Positions 21,603-32,930 of a DNA stretch of 64,000 nt are shown here, piece after piece. This stretch comes from Pseudo-nitzschia pungens (taxonomy: Eukaryota > Bacillariophyta > Bacillariophyceae > Bacillariales > Bacillariaceae): contig CM074761.1 of assembly GCA_037355855.1 (NCBI GenBank), positions 3,739,346-3,803,345 of the forward strand, given 5' to 3'. The notes below the pieces were generated by a model. The model was not told the DNA's origin, searched no databases, and saw only the letters and a program-made list of their open reading frames with translations. The translations under genes were made by a program, and so were the position numbers. Position 1 is the stretch's first letter, and every line of letters begins with the position of its first letter.

Positions 21603-22592
21603 AGAGGTTGATCTGGCTAACGCGAGGATAAATATATTACAAATAGATTGGTTACAACCTCTAGATGCATATTTATTAGAACACATTCAAATGGTGTTAG
21701 AACCTCCACACTTTTTACTCTCTCCTGTGGGCATACGGTACGCCTTCCCCGTGTGTTTCGAAACACAGTAGAGCAATTTGTTTGCGTTTGAGTCTGGCTG
21801 CCTAATGCTCGTTGTGTACAAACTGTAATTCTATCATCTTGTTTGTCTGTCAAGAGGCTACGTGTAATATTGCTCACAACCGGTCTTCTTCCATCTGTAA
21901 ACAAAAGGAGTCATATCAAACTGCTGAAGGCATTTCCCATTGAGCAAGGTAAAGAATGTGCAACCACCAACTGCACACAAGGCAGTTTGAGCAGGATTGA
22001 AAGGGGCAACAGGAAGGAAGAGAAGACAATCGTTTCACAATGATGCTTCTTGTTGGTGGTACTTTGAAATAAAGCAATTGGCTGGTTCCTCCCTCCGTCG
22101 TGTACAATCAAAAGAAAGCAGCATTCATATCATTCCATTCGCAATGGGTTTCAGATGATAGTTGCTGCAGTACTTCTAATATATTTATTGCCATCAGGGC
22201 CAATGATGAAGTTGTTCCCTAAAATTACTCAATTACAAGACCTGGTACTGCTTTGCAATAGTAGTAGTATCTTCGTACGGTACGGTACATTAGGCAGGAC
22301 ATGTTTAGTTCGTTATTCGAGAAAATGTCTTCCGACAAATTGGATTTCAGCACTTTGAGACGAGTAAGGTTACATCATACCGGTAACGGTACAGTCGAAC
22401 AGTAACTAACGTTGTCCTCAACGTCCATCACGACACTTTTTGTTCGTCCCTCTTCTCACATTCACGTCGCCCATAGCTCAAAATCGCAGACAATCTTGCT
22501 CTCCTACCTGAGAGTTCTGTTCTCCAAATTTCAAGCAGCTCCGCAGTCCATCATCCTAAGTGTGAATATCTAGTCTAACTGGTAGATAGAGC
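21603..22592. other. Intergenic spacer
   Basis: 3' flank of the PH-like gene and 5' flank of the sulfotransferase gene. AT-rich, with a GTACGGTACGGTAC run near 22276. No supported gene. Confidence 0.5.
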
Positions 22593-23987
22593 ATGAAGAC
22601 AAAAGCGGAGAAAGTACTCGCCATACTATCCGTTGCCGCCATAGTCTTTAATTTTTGGTTAAGCTCGACCCTAATAGCTTCTGATGACAAGGGTCCGTCG
22701 CAAGGTACGATTTTCCTCCAGCCTCCAAAGCCCTCGGGAACCGAGAAAAGCACAAGTGCAATAACCGAAACTCGACAAGCGAACTCCACCAAACCGTACT
22801 TTATCCTACACATCGGCCCGCCCAAAACAGCCACTACCTTTATCCAATGCGGGCTACAGAAGTTGAGCAAAGCATTAGCAGATGAGGATTCTTACTATTT
22901 TGTGGGAAAGAATTGTCCGAAGACAAAGTCGACCATGGAAAACGGCGAGAAAAGCATTCCCGGGCACTTTTTGATGATGGGACTCAACGATGCAAACACG
23001 CACAATCGTGGGTACGAGGCACTCAAATCTCGCATGGACCACCATCGTGCGAATGGCAACAATATCATCTACAGCAACGAAGCCTTTGCGAATCACCTGA
23101 TAGACCAAAACTCTACGTGGGACTGCCTTCGGTTCATGCTTCAGGGGTGGAACGTCCGAGTTGTCATCGGATATCGACACTACTTCGATTGGATCCGGTC
23201 GTTTTACTATCAGACGCACAAACAAAACAGAGAACTCGACAAGAAATGGCCCACGCAAGGCAACGGCAAACCCCATCCCTCGTTTCTGAGTTTTCTGGAA
23301 TACCACTTGGAACGAAAAGAGACCGGCGATTTGAGTGTCGATGGAGGTCTTTCCAACAACGCCTTTGGTCACCATCTCAGTATCTCTGCCTACAAAAAGT
23401 TTCTACCGCACTTTGACGACATACAAATTCTGAACCTTCACGACAGTGAGGACATGATGACGGATTTTGTTTGCACCATCCTTCCCAACGCCGTCAAAAC
23501 ATGCCACCGGTTGCTGGCGCCGGTGAACGCCTCGAAAGCGGAAGAAACGAGCAAACTGGCACAGAGACCGCTGCAGTCGTTCGACGCCGACAGAATAGCC
23601 GAAGCTGCGTTTGCGGAGGGATACATCACCGAGGCCAGTCCCAAGGACGTGGTCGTCGGGATGGTGGCGAAAAAGATTCGAGAAACCGGCGTGGATTCGC
23701 GGTCGGAATTCCTGGCGTGTCCCCAACCGTCTCTCATCGAGCGTCTTCTGAAAACATCGATTTCGTTCGAGGACGAATTGTCCGTCATCCGGCATCGAGA
23801 ACGGTCGGCGTCCGAGAAGGAGAAGGCGAAAGAGGTTCATGTGTCGATGTACCGCGAGAACGAGTCCAAGGGGAGGTTTTGCGAAATAGATCCGGACCTG
23901 ATTCTGAAGAACGCAAATTGGGTTGAAACGCTATCGAAAATCGGATCGGAAACTGCGAAGGATAATCTAAAGGAAAAAAATCATTAA
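22593..23987 (+). CDS. Type II membrane sulfotransferase (carbohydrate sulfotransferase-like)
   Basis: A 464-aa single-exon protein. It would transfer sulfate from PAPS to glycans in the Golgi lumen. One N-terminal membrane anchor (residues 8-28) is followed by a stem. The 5'-phosphosulfate loop LHIGPPKTATTFIQ spans residues 72-85. The 3'-phosphate motif RVVIGYRHYFDWIRSFYYQ has the R, S and spacing expected of the sulfotransferase fold. It belongs to the algal group related to heparan/galactose sulfotransferases, though the acceptor cannot be predicted. The C-terminal quarter is charged. Its stop lies only 46 bp from the stop of the convergent dehydrogenase gene. Confidence 0.8.
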   Translation: MKTKAEKVLAILSVAAIVFNFWLSSTLIASDDKGPSQGTIFLQPPKPSGTEKSTSAITETRQANSTKPYFILHIGPPKTATTFIQCGLQKLSKALADEDSYYFVGKNCPKTKSTMENGEKSIPGHFLMMGLNDANTHNRGYEALKSRMDHHRANGNNIIYSNEAFANHLIDQNSTWDCLRFMLQGWNVRVVIGYRHYFDWIRSFYYQTHKQNRELDKKWPTQGNGKPHPSFLSFLEYHLERKETGDLSVDGGLSNNAFGHHLSISAYKKFLPHFDDIQILNLHDSEDMMTDFVCTILPNAVKTCHRLLAPVNASKAEETSKLAQRPLQSFDADRIAEAAFAEGYITEASPKDVVVGMVAKKIRETGVDSRSEFLACPQPSLIERLLKTSISFEDELSVIRHRERSASEKEKAKEVHVSMYRENESKGRFCEIDPDLILKNANWVETLSKIGSETAKDNLKEKNH

Positions 23988-24033
23988 TCTCATTTCATTT
24001 TGTAACTCTTCCACTTGGTTGCACAAATAAAAC

Positions 24034-25278
24034 TCAAAATGGAATTGATTTCCCAGCCCAATCATACAATCCTCCTGAGTTCTGCTCTTCCATCGAGTCA
24101 ATCACATTCATAAGACTGTCAACGGTGAAATCAACCGGGAAGAGTCTGCCTTCTTGTACATTCCTTTGAAATGGTTTCGACAAGTCTGTGTCCGTTGTCC
24201 CAGGATGAAGTGCAATGCACCAAACCGATTGCCGTTTCAGCTCGTTCGCCAATGTTCGTGTTGCTTGGTTCAAAGCAGACTTGCTCATTCGGTACTGCAA
24301 CGCGAGATATTTTGATGCACAAACCCGCGACGACGACAAACAGATCGAAAAAGAAAAGAGATTCAGAGTCAGAGAGCATCTGACATGGGATAGATTGCAG
24401 ACGAAATGCAAGATTTTTTCTCTTCATCAACTTACAGAATACCATCCACCGAGACCGTTGTCGGAAATCGATCCCACGCGAGCACTCAAGTTTGCAACCA
24501 CCCCAACTGCTCGTTTCTTCTCCGTTGCATCGCTGTCAGATTTTCGCTTTCCGGTTCGTCTCTTTTGCGTCATGAGAGGTGCTAATTCCTTTGTCAACAT
24601 AACGGGTCCGATCACATTGACCTGGAATGTTTTCTCCATCCATTCCCGCTCTATTTTGGCGACGCTCCTTTCGGGACCCGGTGTGCTTTTTCCATCGCCG
24701 AGAATCCCAGCTACATTTAGTAACAAATCAACTCGATTGTATTTCACCTTGATTTCTTCGACAGCTTGCTCTATAGAATCCTGGCTCTCGATGTCGAGTT
24801 TTACCACCTCTACCCGATCTCTCGAGTTGGCATCGAGAGTCAATAAAAAGTCTCGTAGCTTCACCGCGTCATCTGGTGATCTGCAGCACGCGATTATGCT
24901 TCCCTCCGTATGGTCGAGAAGTTTGCGGACGAATTGCAGCCCTATCCCTCTGCTGGCCCCGTTTACCATAAATACCGCGTCCGGGTCCGAATTTCGAATC
25001 GAGGATTGGGACGAAGCGGTACTTGCTGTCGAAACATCAATGTCGTCGAAAACGTTCATACCTTTCGACTGCGGGGGTTCCGGTGCGTTGAACGTAGAGA
25101 AAAGAGTGGTTCTGGACATCCCTGTTCTGGCGAGACCGTTGCATTTTCCTCCCGAGGCAAGCATTGAAAGACCCACACGCCCACACGGAGCCAGTGACGA
25201 AGACAGACCATTACTTTTTGGAACGCTAATCGCTACAGCCGTGAGCGTCCTCTTGAGAATATTCTGCACAAAGATCAT
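24034..25278 (-). CDS. Short-chain dehydrogenase/reductase with N-terminal extension
   Basis: A 367-aa NAD(P)-dependent oxidoreductase of the classical SDR family (CsgA/sniffer-like). Two exons: 25278-24436 and 24294-24034. The cofactor motif is NGASRGIGL, followed by LDIE, NVAGI, the catalytic Ser region NLSARVGSI and YRMSK (YxxxK). The Tyr is created exactly at the splice junction (GGWYS|YRMSK). PG motif: HPGTTDTDLS. About 95 residues precede the Rossmann fold, rich in Ser/Ala and basic residues, with a hydrophobic start, suggesting mitochondrial or plastid import. ATG 25278 is the first in frame. Substrate unknown. Confidence 0.88.
24295..24435 (-). other. Intron of the SDR gene
   Basis: Donor GTAAGTTG after TATTCT and acceptor CGTTGCAG before TACCGAATG; 141 bp. 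Required to place the catalytic Tyr in frame. Confidence 0.88.
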
Positions 25279-26385
25279 GGCGCAAAACAGTCGGTACAAG
25301 TGTGTGTCGAAGAATTTTAGTAGTGGTAACTTTCAATGCTTGCACAGCTGGCTACGACCGAAGACTTTCGATCGAGAACAATACAATTCGTCAAACGGGC
25401 GGTAGAATGACGATGGACATCAATTTGGAAGGAACGTATCGAAACAGGTATCACCAGCATTGAGCATGTAACGAAACAGAAATCGTTTGTCGATCATCGC
25501 ATCAGCGTCATTATTCATCGTCATGATGAATGAACCGAATGAATGAATCATGGGTACGGTATGAATCATGAATCAGTCCCAGTATTTTTGGGGTTTTCTT
25601 TGTAAAGGAGTCGAACGGTATGAAAAAAGTTTGAGATTCATTCCGTTCGAACTTTCCCGGACAATGATGTACGTACGTACGCGTCCACAAGATTCAGATG
25701 CTCAATTCCAGCATCTGAAAGCCAATGAACCAAGTCTTAGGGAAGTAAGATACGAAGTAACTTAACCGTAGCTTCTATTACCTCGAAATTTGGAAAATCA
25801 TTTAGTTGCAACTACTGATTATTGAAATTGAGCGAGCCCTTGATTCATACCGGTACATAAGATTATTCTGATGAAAAGAACAACTGCTGCTAGTTGTTTA
25901 TCGTATTGCATATGTGTGGTTATTCTTTTTCAATCAAAACTGGTGAAAACGGCATGTTGTTCTGGACCACTGTTTGTGTACTAGTTGTTCGGCTATAACA
26001 CGATAAACGTTGTATCCGATTTGTATCAGAGCCTACAGCGTTTGCCATTCAGGTGTTCAAGGAATATCGCTTATTTCCATGATGACAATCCAAAGCGGAG
26101 GAAATAACAAGAAGAGTTGATTTTGTGCACAAACAATGATTTCAGCCACAGGATCAATCGCAGAAGAAAAGAATTTAGTTTTCGAAAACTTCTACCATAA
26201 AGAATACATCAATACATCAATTTATGAATACATGCACTGAGTTGACATTAAAACTTGATACAGGTGCAACGAAGGCACGGAGATGTTCGTTTTGAACAGC
26301 AAAGAGCGGAGATCACTGACGGTGAATGTGGCATTCCTCTTTAGTGACAGTATGAGGAAATGAATCAACAGTCTTATCTTCTTCA
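25279..26385. other. Intergenic spacer
   Basis: Contains the SDR promoter side and the 3' flank of the Tvp15-like gene. ATGAATGAATCATG-type short repeats occur around 25525-25570 and a TACGTACGTACGCG run at about 25670. No coding sequence supported. Confidence 0.5.
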
Positions 26386-27396
26386 TTAAAATATCTCATC
26401 TCCTTCTTCCATTTTCTGTGGTTGGACAGAAGTCGGTTGTGGGATTGCTGTAGTCACCAGAGGATCGTTTGAAGATAAGTAAGCCTTTGAAGTAAAGCGA
26501 TCAAGACAGAGTACACCAGACACGAAATATGTGATGGCACAAGCTCCTCTGACAGAAAGAGAGACCAAAGTTTTGTTTTCGAAAAGTCGATTGAAATGAG
26601 AAACAAGATGACACATCGGTACTTTTACAATCATTGAACAGGCACTGTACGTACAGGAAGATAGATGTGACTCGTTGGAAATTAACGACGCTCATGGGAA
26701 GATCCGGCACAGAATTTATATTCGCCATGGCATCGTCATCGTAGTAGACGTTTTGATTGAGCATTTGGTTTCGTTCTGCTATGAACAGAGGATTGGCTCC
26801 AGTGATGGCACTGATAAAAAATAGTAAGAACGATCTTGCAAGAAACCCTTTGAATCCGTAAAAGGACTGAATTGTACACAGTGCAAGTTTCCAAAACATT
26901 CAATCCAAATGAAAGTGGGAGGAAGGCAATGAGTGAGTGATAACGCAAAACAAATGTAATAGGGTGTGGGGGCATGACACTCGTCGCAAGAGCGTACCTT
27001 GACTACCCAATTAACGTCAACTTCTATAGCAAGGGCCACGCCAGAAAGAAATAAACCGTACACTCTGATAATCATATCTCGTCGTCCACCAACAATCTTT
27101 TGAATTTCTCTGCTTGCAAGAACCTCCAAAAAGATGATGTACATCATGTTTGCGGCAAGCGTCAAAATAAGAAAGACGAAAGTCACGGCTTTCAGGACGC
27201 GAAGCAAAACCAATAGTTGACGAGGAGTAACAAATTCTCCCACAAACTCTGTGACAGTCTTTGTGTATTGAGCACCATAGCTATTTTCCTCTCCTCCTCC
27301 CAAGTCGACATAGTTCGTGTCTAATCGATCGTTGAGACTAGTCGTTCGAGAATGATCCACAGAAACCGGTGTTGATGTCGCTCGTTGAAAGTCCAT
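26386..27396 (-). CDS. Four-helix membrane protein, Tvp15/COPI-associated-like
   Basis: A 257-aa protein in three exons: 27396-26998, 26866-26655, 26548-26386. All phases match. The N-terminal roughly 75 residues are hydrophilic. Four hydrophobic segments follow: VLKAVTFVFLILTLAANMMY, IIRVYGLFLSGVALAIEV, FLARSFLLFFISAITGANP (completed by splicing) and GACAITYFVSGVLCLDRF (ditto). The order and the GFKGFLARSFLLFFISA element resemble the COPI-associated/Tvp15 family of Golgi membrane proteins. That assignment is by pattern only. The C-terminus is a short polar tail. Confidence 0.6.
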
Positions 27397-28184
27397 TTCT
27401 AACGCCACAGACTATAACTCTTAATCGTGTTGCCTGGGTCCCCCAATGTGAAGTGAGACGAAGTTGATGTTCCTTCCGAGATTACCTGACAGAATGATTT
27501 GCAGAATGCAATTCAAAATGCCCGACGCTTCTATTGTCTGATGCGGTGACAAGATTGTCGATGAACGAAATTTTCGCGATCGCTTATTTCTCAGTTTTCG
27601 ATCTCACCTCAATGCGCAAGGACTTCTATGCTGGCGCGCACTTTTTAGTTTAATGGTGGATCAACGTTCATATTCCATAATTTCTTATTTTTAAGATGGC
27701 GCGCTCTAATGAGCGAGCCAGCCGATGCGAGATTCACTCACGATTTAATGTCACAATTTTTCGACACTTCAATCCAGAGGTAAGATCTTATGAACGGGTT
27801 CAGTACCAGTCACGCAAAAATCGAAGGTTCGGTGTTTTTACTCTGACTCGCGCAAAAATCATTTTAACAATCCACCATCTACCACAGTTCTGCACCTCTG
27901 CATTTCAGGGCGGCTTTATGTACGCAAATGTGCCTTTGCTACGTGTACGTGTAGGCGAAGCTCGAACCGCTTTATCCATTTCAATAACGGTATGGTGATT
28001 ATCTCTGGGTTTGTATGTTCAGACTTCGTTAAAAAACAAACTGGAAATTTCTATTTTCGGCAGTAGTGTATGTACATGTGAATCATGAGTTCGTTCCCTG
28101 TTACGAAGCCAAAAGAACTAGTTGATCTTTCTTGGGAACAATCAGTTCCATCGCCAATGGCAATCGTACTACCATAATTGCAAA
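27397..28184. other. Intergenic spacer
   Basis: Between the Tvp15-like start and the RAD51B-like stop. Only short frames; nothing recognised. Confidence 0.5.
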
Positions 28185-29645
28185 TCACTCCTCCACAAGC
28201 CCGGTGCTTGTTATGACAAAGCGGGTTTCGCCGAACGCCGCCCTGTTACTTTTGACAACCGCTATCTTTTTTGTGACACGATGAGTGGGTTGTTTTGTCG
28301 ATCGCATGATGCTTTCGTTCTGATTGCCATTGTCGAAACTGGAGAATTCCGGTGCGTCTGGAACAACATTGGCGGCCGTTGTCTCCAACAATAGCCTTGT
28401 CGATACACAGTGGTGCCAGGAAGTCCCCAAAGCCGCACGCACTGGTAGTCGTTGCTGCTCGGCACCAAACGCAGAATTTCCCAAGCCATTGGCAACAATG
28501 TCGACACTGCTATCACCTCCACTACTGCTGGCACCGACCTGGTTGATCACAACGACGGCCAAGTGGAGCTGGTCTGCCAATCTCTTTAGTTTTTGTGCGC
28601 ACCGAAAGATGGCTGCCGCTCGCTGTGGCGCCGAATCCGTTCCGAACTCCCGACGCATTGGAGCCGCGATGCTATCCACGATCAGCAATCGAACCGGATA
28701 TTTTCCCCGAAAAGCGGTTTTGTTGCGAACGGCGTTGGCGGTGCCCACGGATGTTCCCGACTCCGAGAACGTTTGGCCCGCGTTTTGATTGCGAATCAGA
28801 ATTTCGTACTCCAGCGCATCCAAGACTTCCAAGAGTTCGTCACTCGTTCCCGGCTGGTGCACCGTGAGATTGTTCAGAACGAGTTGGGCCGATTTGAAAG
28901 CACCAATTGCGTCGTCGCATGTTGTGTTCCCGTGATTGCTGACGGTTGCTCCCCACCGTTCACTCATTTCCCCCAGTCGTTCCAGCGAAATTTTCTTCTC
29001 CGTGTCGATGTAGATGGCACCCTGATTGAATTTTGCTGCAGTGATGCAAAGCTGGAAAGCCAGTTGCGTCTTCCCAACCCCCGATCTCCCAACCAATTCG
29101 GTCATCGAAGCCAATCGGACACCGCCGAGTAAAATGCGATCAAGCGATGGTAGAGACGTTGGCAGATGTCTCATCCGATTACCAAACACTACAGCATCGG
29201 CATGTGCGTCACTGCCTTCCGAAACGTTCAAACCGGCACTGGTGTTTCCAGAAGTAGCGCGATAAAGCGAGAGGACGGAACTCGGCTCTGGTGCGCATTG
29301 CTTGCAAACCCGATTCAAAAAGATTCCGACTTCTTCGTATGTCAATATGGGGTCCAATGCTAGCATCAGAGAATACTTGGACAGCCGAAGGAGCTGTCCG
29401 ATCGTTCTGATGCTGCACGTTGTAGTGGCGGAGGACGAGATTCCCGATCCACCGCCACGATTTCGATTTTTGTTCTTGCTTCTGTCCCTACCGCTGTTCC
29501 GAACACGGAATCCTTCCAAACGCTTGCAGATATTAGCTTTGATGCTTTCTGGATTATCATCGCGGTCCTCCGTGGGAGGTCGCGTGATGAGATCCTGAAA
29601 TACCGAAAGGGGGAGTCTCGAAATCTTTCTACGAGAGGCACTCAT
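28185..29645 (-). CDS. RAD51B: RAD51B-like RecA-family recombinase paralogue
   Basis: A 486-aa, single-exon homologous-recombination protein. Members act with other RAD51 paralogues to load RAD51 on single-stranded DNA. Walker A GRSGVGKTQ is at residues 186-194, IYIDTEKKISLERL follows, and Walker B RLLIVDS is at 319-325. The segment CKQCAPEP before the core, VDSIAAPMRREF after Walker B, and the late motif ALGTSWHHCVSTRL all favour RAD51B over XRCC3 or DMC1. A Ser/Asn/Arg-rich N-terminal insert (about 45-77) makes it longer than the human protein (about 350-380 aa). An additional Gln/Ser-rich loop lies between motifs. ATG at 29645 follows directly upstream spacer sequence. Confidence 0.82.
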   Translation of the reverse strand: MSASRRKISRLPLSVFQDLITRPPTEDRDDNPESIKANICKRLEGFRVRNSGRDRSKNKNRNRGGGSGISSSATTTCSIRTIGQLLRLSKYSLMLALDPILTYEEVGIFLNRVCKQCAPEPSSVLSLYRATSGNTSAGLNVSEGSDAHADAVVFGNRMRHLPTSLPSLDRILLGGVRLASMTELVGRSGVGKTQLAFQLCITAAKFNQGAIYIDTEKKISLERLGEMSERWGATVSNHGNTTCDDAIGAFKSAQLVLNNLTVHQPGTSDELLEVLDALEYEILIRNQNAGQTFSESGTSVGTANAVRNKTAFRGKYPVRLLIVDSIAAPMRREFGTDSAPQRAAAIFRCAQKLKRLADQLHLAVVVINQVGASSSGGDSSVDIVANGLGNSAFGAEQQRLPVRAALGTSWHHCVSTRLLLETTAANVVPDAPEFSSFDNGNQNESIMRSTKQPTHRVTKKIAVVKSNRAAFGETRFVITSTGLVEE

Positions 29646-29992
29646 CTGTTCTCATTCCGTCTGCCGTGAGAGCGGCGATGGGGTAATGCTGGAGTGTGTC
29701 TTCGACATCAAGCACGATGCCAGCGCCGAGTCTTTGTATTGTGCGCTGCAATGCTGTATTGTCGACTAATACACGCTTCCCTTCTCTCATGTAACCAAAC
29801 TGCAGCCCTACCGTACAAGTTCACCTACCGGTAAGGTTACCGTATTTTGTTGTTCAGAAAGGCCCTTACCGGTACTACAAAGTTACCGTAAGGTTTATCG
29901 TACGTAAAAACCTTACGCGAACGACAACAATTTTTGAGACTCAAGTCATCGCCTCTTCCTGCTCGGTCGGCTTTCCTTTTTTAATATCTACC
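29646..29992. other. Short spacer, RAD51B-like promoter side
   Basis: Contains clustered TACCGGTAAGG and CCTTACGG words (29810-29920). No gene. Confidence 0.5.
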
Positions 29993-30985
29993 GCAATCCG
30001 ATCCGCACCTCTATTGCAATCCGATCCGCACCTCTATTGCAAACCGATCCGCACCTCTATTGCAATCCGATCCGCACCTCTATTGCAAACCGATCCGCAC
30101 CTCTATTGAAAACCGATCCGCACCTCTATTGCAAACCGATCCGCACCTCTATTGCAAACCGATCCGCACCTCTATTGAAAACCGATCCGCACCTCTATTG
30201 CAATCCGATCCGCACCTCTATTGCAATCCGATCCGCACCTCTATTGCAATCCGATCCGCACCTCTATTGCAAACCGATCCGCACCTCTATTGCAATCCGA
30301 TCCGCACCTCTATCGCAAACCGATCCGCACCTCTATCGCAAACTGATCCGCACCTCTATCGCGATCCGCACCTCTATTGCAATCCGATCCGCACCTCTAT
30401 TGCAAACCGATCCGCACCTCTATTGAAAACCGATCCGCACCTCTATTGCAATCCAATCCGCACCTCTATTGAAAACCGATCCGCACCTCTATCGCAAACT
30501 GATCCGCACCTCTATCGCGATCCGCACCTCTATTGCAATCCGATCCGCACCTCTATTGCAAACCGATCCGCACCTCTATTGAAAACCGATCCGCACCTCT
30601 ATTGCAATCCAATCCGCACCTCTATTGAAAACCGATCCGCACCTCTATCGCGTCAACCGATCTGCACCTCTATTGCAAACCGATCCGCACCTCTATCGCA
30701 ATCCGATCCGCACCTCTATTGCAATCCGATCCGCACCTCTATCGCAAACTGATCCGCACCTCTATCGCGATCCGCACCTCTATTGAAAACTGATCTGCAC
30801 CTCTATCGCAATCCGATCCGCACCTCTATTGCAAACCAATCCGCACCTCTATCGCAAACTGATCCGCACCTCTATCGCGATCCGCACCTCTATCGCAAAC
30901 CGATCCGCACCTCTATTGCAAACCGATCCGCACCTCTATCGCAAACCGATCCGCACCTCTATTGCAAACCGATCCGCACCTCTAT
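29993..30985 (+). repeat. 23-bp minisatellite with higher-order structure
   Basis: About 43 tandem copies of a unit like CGATCCGCACCTCTATTGCA plus AAC/ATC. Variants change TTGCA to TCGCA or TTGAA. Some units are shortened (TATCGCGATCCGC). A composite block starting AAACTGATCC recurs with a 156-bp period at 30340 and 30496, and again in shorter form at 30746 and 30856. Because 23 is not divisible by three and the unit lacks stops on the plus strand, all three plus frames are open and read a 23-residue periodic peptide. This is probably not a gene. Confidence 0.95.
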
Positions 30986-32351
30986 GCCCTATCCGAAACC
31001 TCGAATTCGACGAGCCAAAAGGAAACATCGTTGAGCTGTGACCCGTGATTTGACCTGCGTGCAAGTCACGAAAGACACACGGCGCCGAAGAAAAAAGCAC
31101 CTGAACAGAGAGTACAAGTAAGCTTAAGGTTACGTACCAGCAGGAGTAAGGTTTAGTCGACGTCCTCGCAGCGAGGACAACAAATACTGTAATCCGAAAT
31201 AGATCACAAAACGTTGTCATGGAGATTGGAGAATAGATTTCAATCAAACTGCTGGTCTTCTCAATTTGTTCCTGCCATCAAAATATTATTCGCAGTGGTT
31301 GTCTCGGTAAATTTATTTTGGTACTAGGTTTCAAGAATTTGCTACTACTAAGTTTTTTGTTTGCACTACTTTATTCAGCTTTTTTCTTCGAAATCTAGCA
31401 GCAGCACTGGTGGTGACTGAGCTAGTCCAAGTAGTATACACAACAACGTAGTAGATCCAGTTGGATTTATACAAAGAATGTAAGCGATAACTACTTGTGA
31501 CTCTTTCGCGCTTTCCCTGGACAGTCTTCATATGAGGATAAGAGTGCCCACCCTTTTCTTCCCTCCGTTCTCGAACAATCAGAACCAACCAAGTCCCATC
31601 TTTAGTACCTTGCAATGACGAGTGATGGACTAAACTAAATTGTTCTTTGAGTGAAAAGAAGACGTGCGCATTTGATTGATATGGTTCTGAAAATTTCATG
31701 ATGCGATATGACTTGCAAGAAAGGAGCAGAGTTTCGCTATTTCATAATGATGATGTTTTTGCCCGGAAGGGAAGAAGAGAAACCGGAGAAATGGCATCAA
31801 TGAAGGATCATCCTGATTGTTGTTGGGTTCGTCAACAGTGTTCTGGGTTTGCCGGTGGCAGTGACTTCAACAAATGCTGATAGTAACAAACATGACAATC
31901 TTACATCCTAAGTCACAGCTACGTGTAGTAGTTGGGTATCACGTAACTCAATGCTGACGGGATCTCGTCTTTTTCATATCTAGCTTCTTTCAGATTGATG
32001 CACTTAAGTTGGGTGGTTGTTACATATCCGAATATGTCTCAAACAAAAGACGACGAAGGAGAGGGAAGGAGTGTAAACCATTTATTTTCAGGCGACGTCC
32101 TATCTATTCTATCGGCATCATAATTCGGCTACTATCGTTCGTTGTGTACTCGTGCTGCAGTCTACTTGCCGGCAAGATTATTGTAACCAAAGTTTTCTAC
32201 AACGTTCAAGACGCGTGTTACTGTTGCTGTCTTCGTAGCAGCCGCTGCCTACCCCATCACCAACCGGAGCAAAGGTAGGCACTCAATAGCGAGTCGAAGA
32301 GGGGAAATGTGGGCATTATATTGTATTGTATTAGTTTTGGCATTACGTGGC
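30986..32351. other. Intergenic spacer
   Basis: AT-rich, with no supported coding sequence on either strand. The right end is the 3' flank of the eL18 gene. Confidence 0.5.
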
Positions 32352-32930
32352 TTAAACCTTGAAACCACGAGAACGACGGCGACCACGGGCACGTTCGAAT
32401 TTTCTTCCCTTCGATCGTACGTAAGGCTTGACTCCATCGTGGGTGTGGGGGTTGTTGACGGAGGTTCTGTGTCCAAAGTGAGAGAGGGCTTCACGGGACT
32501 TGGGACCACGGAGCAAGACAGTGTTGCTTCCCTTGGGAGCCTTGAGGGCGAGTTGATCGAAAGTCAAGCATTCACCTCCGGCAGCGACGATTCGCTTTCG
32601 GGCATTCTCTGTGAAACCAAGGGCGCATACCGACATCTTAGGGCATTCCAACATACGGACATCATCGGTGACCTTTCCGACGATAACAGCTGTCTTTCCC
32701 TCCTTCTTGCTCATGTACTTGGAGAGTCTGTGGAGGCCAATTGGGGGCTGGTTTACCTTACTCATGTGAAGACGCTTCAAGACTGTCTCGCAGAACTTGG
32801 AGTCGGTTCTTCGTGCTAAGAACTTGTACAACTTGATCAAAAGTCGGTTGTAGGGGTTCTTGGTCTTAACAACCTTCATGGAGCTCTTGTGCCCCGTGCG
32901 GCGACCGCCAGCCTTCAAGTCAATACCCAT
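32352..32930 (-). CDS. RPL18: 60S ribosomal protein L18 (eL18)
   Basis: A 192-aa protein of the large cytosolic ribosomal subunit, complete in one exon. It begins [16 protein letters not shown] and continues with [61 protein letters not shown] and [16 protein letters not shown]. It ends in the basic tail [18 protein letters not shown]. Length and sequence are as usual for eL18 (about 188). Smooth, C-ending codons typical of a highly expressed gene. Confidence 0.97.
   Translation of the reverse strand: MGIDLKAGGRRTGHKSSMKVVKTKNPYNRLLIKLYKFLARRTDSKFCETVLKRLHMSKVNQPPIGLHRLSKYMSKKEGKTAVIVGKVTDDVRMLECPKMSVCALGFTENARKRIVAAGGECLTFDQLALKAPKGSNTVLLRGPKSREALSHFGHRTSVNNPHTHDGVKPYVRSKGRKFERARGRRRSRGFKV

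Noticed and set aside
30037..31041. Long plus-strand frames of repetitive peptide across the 23-bp array
   Set aside because: They follow automatically from a stop-free 23-bp unit read in three frames and have no independent start, signal or flanking coding sequence.
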